A DNA stretch of 16,129 bases from Bacteroidales bacterium (GCA_004552115.1 SFPH01000008.1:1-16129), one strand, 5' to 3'. Shown: positions 1-7,574, counted from the stretch's first letter. Notes: generated by a model not told the origin, from the letters alone. A program made the numbers and translations.

Positions 1-150
1 CTTCACAGGGACGCCGTGACCCTGCCCGGGGCTGAAAGGGGAATGCTCCTGCTGGTTTACAGGGGACTTCCGATCGGTTTCGTGAAGAATCTCGGCAACC
101 GGTGCAACTCCCTTCATCCGCTCCACAGAAGAATCAGAATGGATATTTGA
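1..150 (+). CDS. rRNA cytosine-C5 methyltransferase (RsmF/RsmB family), C-terminal end only
   Basis: An open frame enters from the left edge and ends with TGA at 148-150, giving the last 49 residues of a protein. The tail contains VYRGLPIGFVKNLGNRCN followed by a basic stretch ending in RIRMDI. This closely resembles the C-terminal signature of NOL1/NOP2/Sun-type 16S rRNA m5C methyltransferases of the RsmF kind (G-x-PLGWVKNLGNRxNNLYPxxWRI), in which a PUA-like RNA-binding module follows the SAM-dependent catalytic domain. The catalytic cysteines and SAM site lie outside the window, so the exact methylation site cannot be assigned. The next gene starts 6 bases downstream on the same strand, so the two are probably co-transcribed. 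Confidence 0.8.
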   Translation, partial: LHRDAVTLPGAERGMLLLVYRGLPIGFVKNLGNRCNSLHPLHRRIRMDI

Positions 151-156
151 CAAGAT

Positions 157-1092
157 ATGAAAAGGTTTTTTATTGCAATAGCCGCATTGGCGGCAGCGGC
201 GGCCGGTTCATCCGCCCAGGAGCCTTCAAGCCAGGATTTCAAGGCGAGGTATGAGACAATGGTTTCCAAGCTCGGACCTTCAGGCGTAGGCATAGAGACA
301 TTGATAAACAAATGGGAGGCTGCCTGTCCTGATGATCTGGACATGCTGACTGCAAGGTTCTCCTACTGTTTCAACAAGTCCCAGACCACGAATGTGGAGG
401 TGAGGGATGCGTCGAAATATCTCGGCGAGAAGCCGGTGCTTACGCTCAAGGACACTTCCGGCAATGATATCAATTATTTCCAGGTGGCCAGCTACGATGA
501 CGAACTGTTCGGCCAGGCCCAGAAGGCTATAGACAAGGCAATACAGCTGGCTCCGGACAGGCTTGATCTCCGTTTTCTGAAGACTGCCGCCCTCATAGGT
601 TATGAGAATGAGAGTCCCGATATGGCATTGTCAAGCCTCAAGGGCCTCGTGGACTACAATTTCACCCGCCATCCGCAATGGGAATATCCGGACGTGGAGA
701 AGGCCGATGACGAATTCTTTGCGGCAGCTATCCAGGAGTACTGCTACCTTTTCTTCAAGTATGGTACTCCGACTTCTTTCGAGGCTTTCCGCCAGCTTTC
801 AGAGAAGATGCTTTCCTACAGGCCTTCGGACGTGCTCTTCCTGGACAACCTGGGATCCTACTACCTGGTGGTAGCAAAGAACAGCAAGACAGCATTGAAA
901 TACTACAACAAGGTCTTGAAAATCAAGCCGGATGACATGACCGCCATAAAGAATCTCATCATTCTTGCAAGAAATGCCAAGGATGTGAAGCTCGAGAAGA
1001 AATATCTTCCGATGATGATAAGATACACGGAGGATTCCGCCACGAAGATGTCGGCAGAGAAGCGGCTCGAGTTCCTTGAGAATTCAAGATAA
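157..1092 (+). CDS. Secreted/periplasmic TPR-repeat protein of unknown function
   Basis: This 311-residue protein begins with a basic, Ala-rich signal peptide (MKRFFIAIAALAAAAAGSSA, probable cleavage before QEP). The mature part is largely helical. TPR-like units are visible at about residues 115-155 (QKAIDKAIQLAPD then DLRFLKTAALIGY) and most clearly at about 225-275 (NLGSYYLVVAKNSKTALKYY followed by NKVLKIKPDD), which has the spacing and the closing Pro of a canonical TPR. I see no catalytic motif and no lipobox. Such proteins usually act as periplasmic scaffolds, but no partner is evident. It lies 6 bases behind the methyltransferase end and has no Shine-Dalgarno. Its last 9 bases overlap the end of the convergent membrane-protein gene. 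Confidence 0.85.
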   Translation: MKRFFIAIAALAAAAAGSSAQEPSSQDFKARYETMVSKLGPSGVGIETLINKWEAACPDDLDMLTARFSYCFNKSQTTNVEVRDASKYLGEKPVLTLKDTSGNDINYFQVASYDDELFGQAQKAIDKAIQLAPDRLDLRFLKTAALIGYENESPDMALSSLKGLVDYNFTRHPQWEYPDVEKADDEFFAAAIQEYCYLFFKYGTPTSFEAFRQLSEKMLSYRPSDVLFLDNLGSYYLVVAKNSKTALKYYNKVLKIKPDDMTAIKNLIILARNAKDVKLEKKYLPMMIRYTEDSATKMSAEKRLEFLENSR

Positions 1093-1788
1093 CAGACTTT
1101 TCCAGCGGGCGGGAATCATCCCGTCCGCTATTTTGTCCGTGAACCTCATGCACCAGCCGGTCAGCAGGGCCGACATCAGGGTTCCCTCCCTGATGACATT
1201 CTCCGTGCCGTCTCCGAGTGGGTTCCCGAATGCCAGCCAGGCCGTCGCCGCAGCGGCAGCGACGAGGAAAATGTCGAAGCCTATCTTCGCATTCCTGAAC
1301 TTTATGCCGAGGAAGTCAGCCAGCGCCGCATCTGTCATCTCTCCGGCCAGCATCCAGGCATTTCCCTTGACCTCCAGGCTGATGCCGAGGGCAGTGATGA
1401 GGATGGACAGAACCATCAGCAGGATGCGCATGGCATAGCTCCCTGCCGAAATCCAGTCGAAAGCCCAGATCGACAGGTCCGTGAGGACTCCGAAAACCAG
1501 GGCGGCAGGTATCTGCATCAGGCTTTCAAGTCTGAATCTGCTTCTCAGCAATGCAATCTGGAGAAGTATGAAGAGGAAGTGCATCATGATGGTGAACTGG
1601 CCGACGGTCCCGATATGGAAGCCGAGAACGTCGAATCCTCCCGTAAGGGATGTCACATATGGCGGACAGGAGACCGGGGCGGTGCCAAGGTCGGATTTTA
1701 TGGACAGGGCCACGCCTACAGCCACGAGCGCGAGCCCGATTGTGCCGGTAAGATACCTGGCAATCAATGATTCTGTATTATTCTTCAT
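1084..1788 (-). CDS. YczE/YitT-like integral membrane protein (DUF6198 type)
   Basis: This 234-residue protein is strongly hydrophobic with about five or six membrane segments. The N-terminal part reads LTGTIGLALVAVGVALSIKS, then DLGTAPVSCPPYVTS, which is the hallmark of the YczE/YyaS/YitT family: a first helix followed by an LGxxP segment before the second helix. Later hydrophobic stretches lie near residues 60-80, 90-110, 118-138 and 165-185, and the C-terminal end is basic. Function in the family is not established; an inner-membrane transporter-like role is only inferred. The start at 1788 gives a complete first helix. It is divergent from the permease gene at 1898 and converges on the TPR gene with a 9-base overlap. 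Confidence 0.75.
   Translation of the reverse strand: MKNNTESLIARYLTGTIGLALVAVGVALSIKSDLGTAPVSCPPYVTSLTGGFDVLGFHIGTVGQFTIMMHFLFILLQIALLRSRFRLESLMQIPAALVFGVLTDLSIWAFDWISAGSYAMRILLMVLSILITALGISLEVKGNAWMLAGEMTDAALADFLGIKFRNAKIGFDIFLVAAAAATAWLAFGNPLGDGTENVIREGTLMSALLTGWCMRFTDKIADGMIPARWKSLLS
1104..1134 (+). terminator. Rho-independent terminator of the methyltransferase/TPR unit, inside the convergent gene
   Basis: Arms at 1104-1114 (AGCGGGCGGGA) and 1119-1129 (TCCCGTCCGCT) form an 11-bp stem with one G-U pair and a 4-base loop, followed by A and four Ts at 1131-1134. The hairpin starts 12 bases after the TPR stop codon. The T run is short, so efficiency is uncertain. The whole structure lies within the coding end of the minus-strand gene at 1084-1788. 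Confidence 0.6.
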
Positions 1789-1807
1789 TTCCTTATCAAT
1801 TGTTTAT

Positions 1808-1823
1808 GCCCCTTTTTCGGGGC
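1808..1823. other. GC-rich inverted repeat in the divergent intergenic region
   Basis: GCCCC at 1808-1812 and GGGGC at 1819-1823 form a perfect 5-bp stem around a 6-base loop. It lies between the divergent membrane protein (starts 1788) and permease (starts 1898) genes. No T run follows on either strand, so it is not a standard terminator. It could be an mRNA leader hairpin of the minus-strand gene or an operator. The rest of 1789-1897 shows only a partial TAnnTTTG-like match, TAACTTCG at 1853-1860, without a clear upstream TTTG. Confidence 0.3.
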
Positions 1824-1897
1824 GGAAAAGGACAAATATCGTCAAAAAATGCTAACTTCGCAATCCCGGCTGCAATAAAGCCGCTCATTGCATTGTT

Positions 1898-3052
1898 TTG
1901 GACGCCGCCTCATTCATATCCGGAAAGATGAAATTCCAGGGTAAAGCCGCGATGGTTACGATCGCCGTGGCCTCCTTCGTCATCATTATTGCCGTGGCTG
2001 TATCCGGAGGATTCCGGCATGAACTGAGGAAAGGAGTGGCAAGCCTGGCGGGAGACATTCAGATCACTTCACCGTATATGAATTTCATCGGAGAGGATCA
2101 TCCTGTGACCCTCGGAGAGGAGCTGGAGACGGCGATCGGCTCTATGCCCGGAGTGGATCATATTGTGCCTGCTGTCTACAGGGCCGGAATAATCAAGTCC
2201 GGCTCCAATATCCACGGGGTCGTTTTCAAGGGAATTCCGGGCGGAGGTGACAGCCTCAGGGTGAAAATACCCGAGCGGCTCTCGGCAATGCTGGGAATAG
2301 GCCCCGGCGACAGAATGCTTGCGTACTTCATAGGAGACAAGGTCAAGGCCCGCCAGTTCACCGTGGAGTCCACCTATGACGACATTCTCGGTTCGGATGA
2401 CAACCTTGTCGTCTATGCCGGGATCGAGGATATGAGGAGGGTGAACGGCTGGGATCCGGACAAGGCGTCGGCCATTGAAGTCATACTCGAAGACAATTGG
2501 CGCTCTTCCGACAGGATGGAGTACCTGACGGACGAAATCGGGGCGGAGATTCTTTTCGGGGAGGGAATCGATTCGATGGTGGCCACTTCTGCGGCAAGAC
2601 GCTATCCTCAGATATTTTCCTGGCTTGACCTGATTGACTTCAACGTGCTGATAGTGCTGGTGCTTATGGTTGCCGTGGCCGGTTTCAACATGATATCATC
2701 ATTGCTGATAATGCTTTTCAGGAATATCTCGGTAATCGGTACGCTGAAGGCTATGGGAATGACTGACAGGCAGATATCGGCGGTTTTTCTGAGAATAGCA
2801 TCCTCCGCCGCGCTCAAGGGAATGCTGGCGGGCAACATTCTTGCATTTCTCTTCTGCATTGTCCAGAATGCGACACATTTCGTTAAGCTCGACCCTGCGA
2901 ATTATTTCGTTTCGGCCGTCCCGGTGCATCTGAACGCCCTGCAGGTCATAGGGGCGGACCTGCTGGCCTACATACTCATAATGCTTCTGCTGCTGCTCCC
3001 TTGTCTGTTCGTGTCGCGAGTGGATCCGGCGAAGACTGTCCGCGTGCAATGA
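1898..3052 (+). CDS. ABC transporter permease, FtsX/LolC-MacB type
   Basis: This 384-residue protein has the FtsX-like permease architecture: one N-terminal membrane helix (about residues 19-38), a large extracytoplasmic MacB-type domain (about 40-245), and three C-terminal helices (about 248-275, 298-325 and 345-373). It ends in SRVDPAKTVRVQ, the family's typical close. In Bacteroidota such proteins resemble LolC/LolE lipoprotein-release permeases. No ATPase gene lies nearby, so its partner must be encoded elsewhere. The first codon is TTG at 1898; the in-frame upstream region has no ATG before a stop at 1853-1855. TTG keeps the expected cytoplasmic lead SFISGKMKF. The alternative ATG at 1928 would leave only a short lead before the first helix. 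The 3' end overlaps the convergent transglycosylase gene by 77 bases. Confidence 0.85.
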   Translation: MDAASFISGKMKFQGKAAMVTIAVASFVIIIAVAVSGGFRHELRKGVASLAGDIQITSPYMNFIGEDHPVTLGEELETAIGSMPGVDHIVPAVYRAGIIKSGSNIHGVVFKGIPGGGDSLRVKIPERLSAMLGIGPGDRMLAYFIGDKVKARQFTVESTYDDILGSDDNLVVYAGIEDMRRVNGWDPDKASAIEVILEDNWRSSDRMEYLTDEIGAEILFGEGIDSMVATSAARRYPQIFSWLDLIDFNVLIVLVLMVAVAGFNMISSLLIMLFRNISVIGTLKAMGMTDRQISAVFLRIASSAALKGMLAGNILAFLFCIVQNATHFVKLDPANYFVSAVPVHLNALQVIGADLLAYILIMLLLLLPCLFVSRVDPAKTVRVQ

Positions 3053-4094
3053 CGCAGAACGCATCGTAATAATCCTCCATCAATGAGATATAGTTGATGG
3101 TCTCGTAGCCCTGGAACTTGCCCAGCTTCACGCTTTCGGACTGGAGAATGCTGTCCTCCCTCATGTCCGGAATGATTGCCACGAGATCGTTCCACCTGCT
3201 GCAGGGTGCTCCTATAGACTTTGCATAGGAGATGCAGTCCCGGAGACGTCCCTCGCCGGCATTGTAGGCCGCCAATGTGAATTTCATGAGTTCCTCCTTG
3301 TCAGCCGCGTCATTCCTGAACATCCTCTGTAGCCTGTCAATGAGCTTCACCGCCGTGCTGATGTTTTCTTCGGGGTCAATCAGGTTTCCTGCCTCGAAAT
3401 GTCCCGCCGTCCTCGGCATCAGCTGCATCAGCCCGACAGCTCCCCGCGGCGACCTCACCTCAATGTGGAATTGCGACTCCTTCCACACCAATGCAGTGAG
3501 CATCAGCCTGTCCCAGCCTATCTGCGCCGCATATTCGGCTATGAGGTCGTCGTATGGACTGAGTATGCTGTAACGGCGTCCTGAAGCTGATCTTCTGAAC
3601 GGTTCGAATGAAGGGGAGAATCTCTCCAGGGCCTTGCGGTGGCCCTCTGTCGTGAAGTAATGTGCAAGCCAGGTATTTATGCTCCTCATCTCTGCCTCAA
3701 GCCCGTTCCTTATGACCCAGGCGGAACTGTCCGCAAGCATTATGGAACAGAACAAGTCCTTGGTTTTCAGCAGGCTGTCCGATGCCGGGACGACTACCAG
3801 GTCCACCACTCCGGTCTCCAGCGAGTCCAGGTATTCCCTGCCTCCGAAGGTGATTTCCTCTTCGAGTCCCATCTGCCCGGAGAAAAGCTTCAGCAGCTCA
3901 TAGTTGTATCCGGCTCCGTATTTCATGGCGGAATTGCCACTGTTCACGGCAATCACGCATCTGATTACGTCCTTGTCGAAAGGAACGTCCTGAATCACAG
4001 ATTTCTGAAGCATCGGCACAATCAGGATTACCGCTATCGGCGGCAGAATATACTTGAAGACGACTCTTCTTTTTCTGTGAAGTTTCTTTCCCAT
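2976..4094 (-). CDS. MltF-like membrane-bound lytic transglycosylase (solute-binding-like domain plus SLT domain)
   Basis: This 372-residue protein cleaves peptidoglycan glycan strands to 1,6-anhydro-MurNAc ends, by family inference. A basic N-terminus and one hydrophobic segment (about residues 15-30) act as a membrane anchor or signal. Residues about 42-165 form a periplasmic solute-binding-like domain, as in MltF. The SLT lysozyme-like domain spans about 180-345: catalytic Glu206 in LTALVWKESQF, then GAVGLMQLMPRTAG (218-231), TLAAYNAGEGRLRD (273-286) and GYETINYI (329-336). All key family motifs are present. The start at 4094 follows the porin stop by 2 bases, which suggests translational coupling. 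A longer upstream reading would be antisense-like, Arg-rich sequence overlapping the porin. The end overlaps the convergent permease gene by 77 bases. Confidence 0.9.
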   Translation of the reverse strand: MGKKLHRKRRVVFKYILPPIAVILIVPMLQKSVIQDVPFDKDVIRCVIAVNSGNSAMKYGAGYNYELLKLFSGQMGLEEEITFGGREYLDSLETGVVDLVVVPASDSLLKTKDLFCSIMLADSSAWVIRNGLEAEMRSINTWLAHYFTTEGHRKALERFSPSFEPFRRSASGRRYSILSPYDDLIAEYAAQIGWDRLMLTALVWKESQFHIEVRSPRGAVGLMQLMPRTAGHFEAGNLIDPEENISTAVKLIDRLQRMFRNDAADKEELMKFTLAAYNAGEGRLRDCISYAKSIGAPCSRWNDLVAIIPDMREDSILQSESVKLGKFQGYETINYISLMEDYYDAFCVIARGQSSPDPLATRTDKGAAAEAL

Positions 4095-4096
4095 TG

Positions 4097-6895
4097 TCAG
4101 AATGAATTGGTGCCGAGTCTGCCTGAGCTGACGCTCCTTCCGCTTCCGAATCCTCCGAGTCCGGATCCCGAGCTGCCCGAGTTGAAACCTCCGAGACCTG
4201 TTCCGGAGCCACCGGAGGATGAGCCACCGCCGCCTGCGGAGCCTACGCTCTTGTTCTTTCCCGGCTGGAGATAGAACGGCCAGCAGACGCCGAACTTGAT
4301 GCCTCTCTGAGGACGGATATAGCCGTGGGCACTGAAATAGTCGGCCTTGTCCATAGGCCAGCCCATTCCGACGTTGATGGCCTTCACGAAAATGCAGGCC
4401 CTCTTCCACTGGACATTCACGAAAGCGTCGATGTAAGGGCAGTTGCCGTATTTCTCTTCCTTCTGGTTATAGAACTGGCCCAATGCCGGACTGTAACCCG
4501 GAATGTGCCACTTCGTGTTGTATGTGACATTGGCGCCGATCTGCATCTGCATCACGTTCTTGACGACGTTGAACTGCCAGTACCATCTTGCGTTCAGGGC
4601 CACGGCGGGAACCGGGATCACGTCCTCATTGGAAGAGAACTGGACCAGCACCTGGTTGTCCAGATGGATTCCGGCGATCCTGAAGTTCTTGTTCAATGCG
4701 AATTTCAGCACGCTCACAGGGCTCTTTTCCTGCTGCGGGATGGCATTGGCGTCATAATATATATGATTCTTCATCAATGTCCAGGCAGCGGTCACGTTCA
4801 GTTTCCATCTCGGCACGTCATAGTATCCCTCCACCTGGGTCCTGCTGATCTTGCTGAAATCATTGTTCCAGATGTAGTGGTTGGAGTAATAATGCTGCTG
4901 GTAGAACTCCGGCTCGTCGAGACTGGTCTCGAAATGCGCCCCGAATGTCATCGGGCTCTGCTTGTGCCGGCGGAAAGGATATATGCTGAAAGTGGCGTCA
5001 GCCTTTATTCCGGTGTCGTTGATTTCCTTTCCGAGGAAGGTGTACCAGCCTTCCGCACTCCAGTTGAAATACTTCTTCCACTGACCTCTGGCTCCTCCGT
5101 AGATGTAGGCGGAGTTCCAGACAGTGTTCCCTTTGCGGTTCATTATGTATGCGTCCTGAGGGAAGAGATAGTAGTTCAGCAGTCTGTCTCCTATGCCCAC
5201 GTTCAGGGCTGAGACGATACCGTCCGCAGACCATGGCTGGAGCTTGATGAATACCTTGTTCTCGAATTTCATCACCCTGAGCGAGTCGTGGGTCGCGGTC
5301 GGGTTGAGATAGAAATTGTCGTTGTACAGCTTTCTCGCTTCCGTGTCGGTGAGGCTGATTCTGTCATCATAGATCCTGCGGTAGGTCGAGTATTCGCTGG
5401 TATGGCCGATGAATGCCGTGGTTATGTCGGTGTCGAGGGTATCTGCCGCCGCAAGTTCCTCGCGCTCAGCTGCTTTCTCGGCCAGGACCTCCTCCATTTT
5501 CATAATTGCCGTGGAGTCGCCTGTGGCAATGACGCTGTCTCTCCAGGCGTTTTCCCTCCTGATGACCTTCTTCTCCCTGATGTTCTTTATGAAGTTGAAA
5601 GGAATCCTGTATGTCTGGTCGAGGAACAGTGTGTTCTTCTTGATCAGGGTATTGGCATCCTTCAGCCTGACATCGATTTCCCTTGAGCCGACAGTCGTGT
5701 CCCTTATCCAGAAATTGTCGATGATTCCTCCGTTCTCGCCCTTCGATATCTTGTTGTAGATGTAGCCCGCATGAAGGAGGTACTTCCTGCCCATGTAGTT
5801 GGTGCTTATGACGCAGGTCCTGTTGTCCACATCCTCGTTCTCCAGCATTCCGTTCGCACCGGTCCTGTCATACTCGAGGGTGAAGTTCCAGGAAGGGAAG
5901 AAGTTCTGGGTGGTCAGTATGTGAAGCTCGTTCTCGGCCCTCTCGGCGTTGGCGAAGAGGGTCCCCCAATATGCCAGCTCGGTGTAAGGGGTCTTCGTGT
6001 TGTACATCGGAAGGGTGTAAGGATTGTATGTCCAGGACTCGTAAGGGGTGAAGAACGATACTCCCTCGCTGCTTTTCCGCTTGGAGAAATCGTAGGTCAC
6101 GAGAGGGGAGCCTGAGATTCCCAGATAATTGGCATTCACGTCATTGCGGAAGAACGGGTAGTCGTTGAACCAGTAGTTGTAGGACGTGTCGAGCGGATGG
6201 AGGTTGACGTCGTTGAACGACTCTCCCTTGTTCCAGGTGAGAATCCTCTTGTAGAACATGGAGTCCGGAACGGCGAAGGTTTCCAGAATCCTCGGCGTGT
6301 TTTCCCTTATGCTGTCCCTGATGGCCATAAGGCTGTCCTTCACATTCAGCACGCTGTCCATATAGGCCTGCCTGGCCTTCATTTTCTGCTCGAAGTCGTA
6401 CTTCTTCCTGGCCGCCTTGTCAAGGGATGCGTACCACTCGTTGAATTTGCGGATTGCTGTCTCGGTGGAGTCTGCATAATAGAGGGAATCGAGCTTCGGC
6501 CAGTCAATCGAGTCACCGGCATTTCTGAGAGAGTCCCGGACCAGAATGTGCGTCAGGGAGTCCTTGATGGCAACGTAGTACTTATATCTGAAAGGATCTG
6601 TATATTTCAATGAATCAGGGACTTTCATCGTATCCCTGGCCGAGATGAACACCTCTGCGCTGTCTGTCATCGTGGAGTCGAAAGCTTCCTCTGCCACCTT
6701 GAGGGCATCGTATGAATCGCGGAACTTTGTGTATATCCTGTTCTCGTAGATTACCGTGTCGCACACTTCCGACGCTCCCGTCCCCGGAATGCGGGAACTC
6801 CTGGCAATGTCCATCCCGACAGCCTGTACGAAAGCCGCGCCGACCAGGACGGCCGGAACCCATATCTTAGACACCAGTGAGCGAATAATCTTCAT
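4097..6895 (-). CDS. Porin_10-type putative outer-membrane porin with a Gly/Ser-rich tail
   Basis: This 932-residue protein starts with a signal peptide (about residues 1-27, ending FVQAVG). Residues about 40-200 are charged and rich in DS/DSL motifs (for example KYTDPFRYKYYVAIKDSL). From about 210 onward there are many alternating aromatic/polar strands typical of an outer-membrane beta-barrel (FNWSAEGWYTFLG, PRWKLNVTAAWTLMK, ARWYWQFNVVKNVMQMQIGA). A charged, Glu/Ala-rich insert near 455-500 may be an extracellular loop. This matches the Bacteroidota 'putative porin' family (Porin_10). The last apparent strand, RGIKFGVCWPFYL, is the usual C-terminal barrel signal. It is followed by a roughly 55-residue Gly/Ser tail with a repeated GLGGFxSG unit, which is unusual. 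The gene is first in an operon with the downstream transglycosylase. Confidence 0.85.
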   Translation of the reverse strand: MKIIRSLVSKIWVPAVLVGAAFVQAVGMDIARSSRIPGTGASEVCDTVIYENRIYTKFRDSYDALKVAEEAFDSTMTDSAEVFISARDTMKVPDSLKYTDPFRYKYYVAIKDSLTHILVRDSLRNAGDSIDWPKLDSLYYADSTETAIRKFNEWYASLDKAARKKYDFEQKMKARQAYMDSVLNVKDSLMAIRDSIRENTPRILETFAVPDSMFYKRILTWNKGESFNDVNLHPLDTSYNYWFNDYPFFRNDVNANYLGISGSPLVTYDFSKRKSSEGVSFFTPYESWTYNPYTLPMYNTKTPYTELAYWGTLFANAERAENELHILTTQNFFPSWNFTLEYDRTGANGMLENEDVDNRTCVISTNYMGRKYLLHAGYIYNKISKGENGGIIDNFWIRDTTVGSREIDVRLKDANTLIKKNTLFLDQTYRIPFNFIKNIREKKVIRRENAWRDSVIATGDSTAIMKMEEVLAEKAAEREELAAADTLDTDITTAFIGHTSEYSTYRRIYDDRISLTDTEARKLYNDNFYLNPTATHDSLRVMKFENKVFIKLQPWSADGIVSALNVGIGDRLLNYYLFPQDAYIMNRKGNTVWNSAYIYGGARGQWKKYFNWSAEGWYTFLGKEINDTGIKADATFSIYPFRRHKQSPMTFGAHFETSLDEPEFYQQHYYSNHYIWNNDFSKISRTQVEGYYDVPRWKLNVTAAWTLMKNHIYYDANAIPQQEKSPVSVLKFALNKNFRIAGIHLDNQVLVQFSSNEDVIPVPAVALNARWYWQFNVVKNVMQMQIGANVTYNTKWHIPGYSPALGQFYNQKEEKYGNCPYIDAFVNVQWKRACIFVKAINVGMGWPMDKADYFSAHGYIRPQRGIKFGVCWPFYLQPGKNKSVGSAGGGGSSSGGSGTGLGGFNSGSSGSGLGGFGSGRSVSSGRLGTNSF

Positions 6896-6903
6896 ACAAT
6901 CTA

Positions 6904-6937
6904 CAAATATAGTGAAAAACTACATTTGAACGCCAAA
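6904..6937 (-). promoter_or_regulatory. Candidate promoter of the porin operon
   Basis: On the minus strand TATATTTG (6911-6904) fits the Bacteroidota TAnnTTTG element, and a TTTG at 6937-6934 lies 22 bases upstream, slightly longer than the usual 19-20. The -7 element ends only 8 bases before the start codon at 6895, so the transcript would have almost no 5' leader. Confidence 0.45.
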
Positions 6938-6952
6938 AGCTGACTATTCTTC

Positions 6953-6993
6953 AAAAAAAACAAGCCAACCTACTGGAATCAGTGGATTGGCTT
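6953..6993 (-). terminator. Rho-independent terminator of tRNA-Glu
   Basis: On the minus strand, arms at 6993-6980 and 6975-6962 form a stem of about 14 pairs (outer AAGCCAA/TTGGCTT, one mismatch, then an inner ACTG/CAGT) around a 4-base loop. After one G comes a run of eight Ts (6960-6953). It begins 5 bases after the encoded CCA of the tRNA and closes that transcription unit upstream of the porin promoter. Confidence 0.88.
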
Positions 6994-6997
6994 CTGC

Positions 6998-7072
6998 TGG
7001 TACTGGGTAGGAGAATCGAACTCCTATTACAAGATTGAGAATCTTGGGTACTAACCGTTATACGAACCCAGC
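6998..7072 (-). tRNA. tRNA-Glu (anticodon CUC)
   Basis: The minus strand from 7072 folds as a full cloverleaf. The acceptor GCTGGGT pairs with ACCCAGT (with a G1-U72 wobble). The D arm contains GGTT. The anticodon stem CAAGA/TCTTG encloses the loop TTCTCAA, placing CTC at positions 34-36. The T arm is AGGAG-TTCGATT-CTCCT. The discriminator is A, and CCA is encoded (7000-6998). The anticodon CUC reads GAG, so the tRNA carries glutamate. It is flanked by its own promoter and terminator and is therefore a single-gene unit. Confidence 0.95.
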
Positions 7073-7090
7073 ATTTGTTGTTCAGGATTG

Positions 7091-7121
7091 CAAAGTTAAG
7101 CAAATTTTTCTTGATTGCAAA
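7091..7121 (-). promoter_or_regulatory. Bacteroidota-type promoter of tRNA-Glu
   Basis: On the minus strand TTTG (7121-7118) is followed after 19 bases by TAACTTTG (7098-7091), matching the TTTG/TAnnTTTG consensus. Transcription would begin near 7085, about a dozen bases before the mature tRNA 5' end at 7072, which fits a short 5' leader removed by RNase P. Confidence 0.8.
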
Positions 7122-7182
7122 CTTTTCGGCAAAATTTTTCTGTTTAATTTTTCGTTCCCTATGCTAAAACATTGAAATGCAG

Positions 7183-7551
7183 CTATTTGAGAAATACGAA
7201 GAAAACTGCGGCAATCAGGCATAAGAATGCGGCGAAATGATTCCATTGAAGGGCCTCGCCCTTGAACATCACGGTTACGATGACTGTGAACACTGTGAGG
7301 GATATGACCTCCTGAATGACTTTGAGCTGCATGATGCTGAACGGTCCGCCGTTGCCGTTGAAGCCGATCCTGTTGGCCGGAACCTGGGCGCAGTACTCGA
7401 AGAATGCCATCCCCCAGGACAGCAGAATGACCAGAATCAGCGGCCATCCGGTCGAAATCTTCATTTCCTGAAGTTTCAGATGCCCGTACCAGGCGAAAGT
7501 CATGAAAATGTTGGATGTCACCAATAGCAGCACAGTAAGCAGAGCTTTCAT
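7183..7551 (-). CDS. DMT-like small membrane protein, DUF486 family
   Basis: This 122-residue protein has four hydrophobic segments (about residues 3-20, 34-55, 75-95 and 102-121). It carries the characteristic DUF486 motifs TSNIFMTFAWYGHLKL, WGMAFFEYCAQVPANRIGF and QLKVIQEVISL. The family is related to the drug/metabolite transporter superfamily, and its transported substrate is unknown. I chose the ATG at 7551 (MKALLTVLLL), because the frame extends 16 residues further upstream with sequence that is not membrane-like and lies over the candidate promoter at 7575-7582. Length matches the family. It is divergent from glmM. Bases 7073-7182 downstream contain the tRNA promoter and no clear terminator for this gene. 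Confidence 0.85.
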   Translation of the reverse strand: MKALLTVLLLVTSNIFMTFAWYGHLKLQEMKISTGWPLILVILLSWGMAFFEYCAQVPANRIGFNGNGGPFSIMQLKVIQEVISLTVFTVIVTVMFKGEALQWNHFAAFLCLIAAVFFVFLK

Positions 7552-7574
7552 CTTCAAACAGTTTTTCCGAGGCG

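Noticed and set aside
3639..4274. Open frame of 211 codons ending in a Pro-rich repeat
   Set aside because: The Pro-rich end is the antisense reading of the porin Gly/Ser tail and the rest is antisense to the transglycosylase.
4095..4409. Upstream extension of the transglycosylase frame by 105 codons
   Set aside because: The extension is Arg-rich, overlaps the porin end in another frame and would bury the membrane anchor. ATG 4094 is directly after the porin stop and restores a normal MltF-like N-terminus.
4325..5212. Long open frame of 295 codons on the plus strand
   Set aside because: It lies antisense within the porin gene, has no recognisable motif and an odd His/Val/Glu-rich composition. 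It is a shadow of the GC-rich coding strand.
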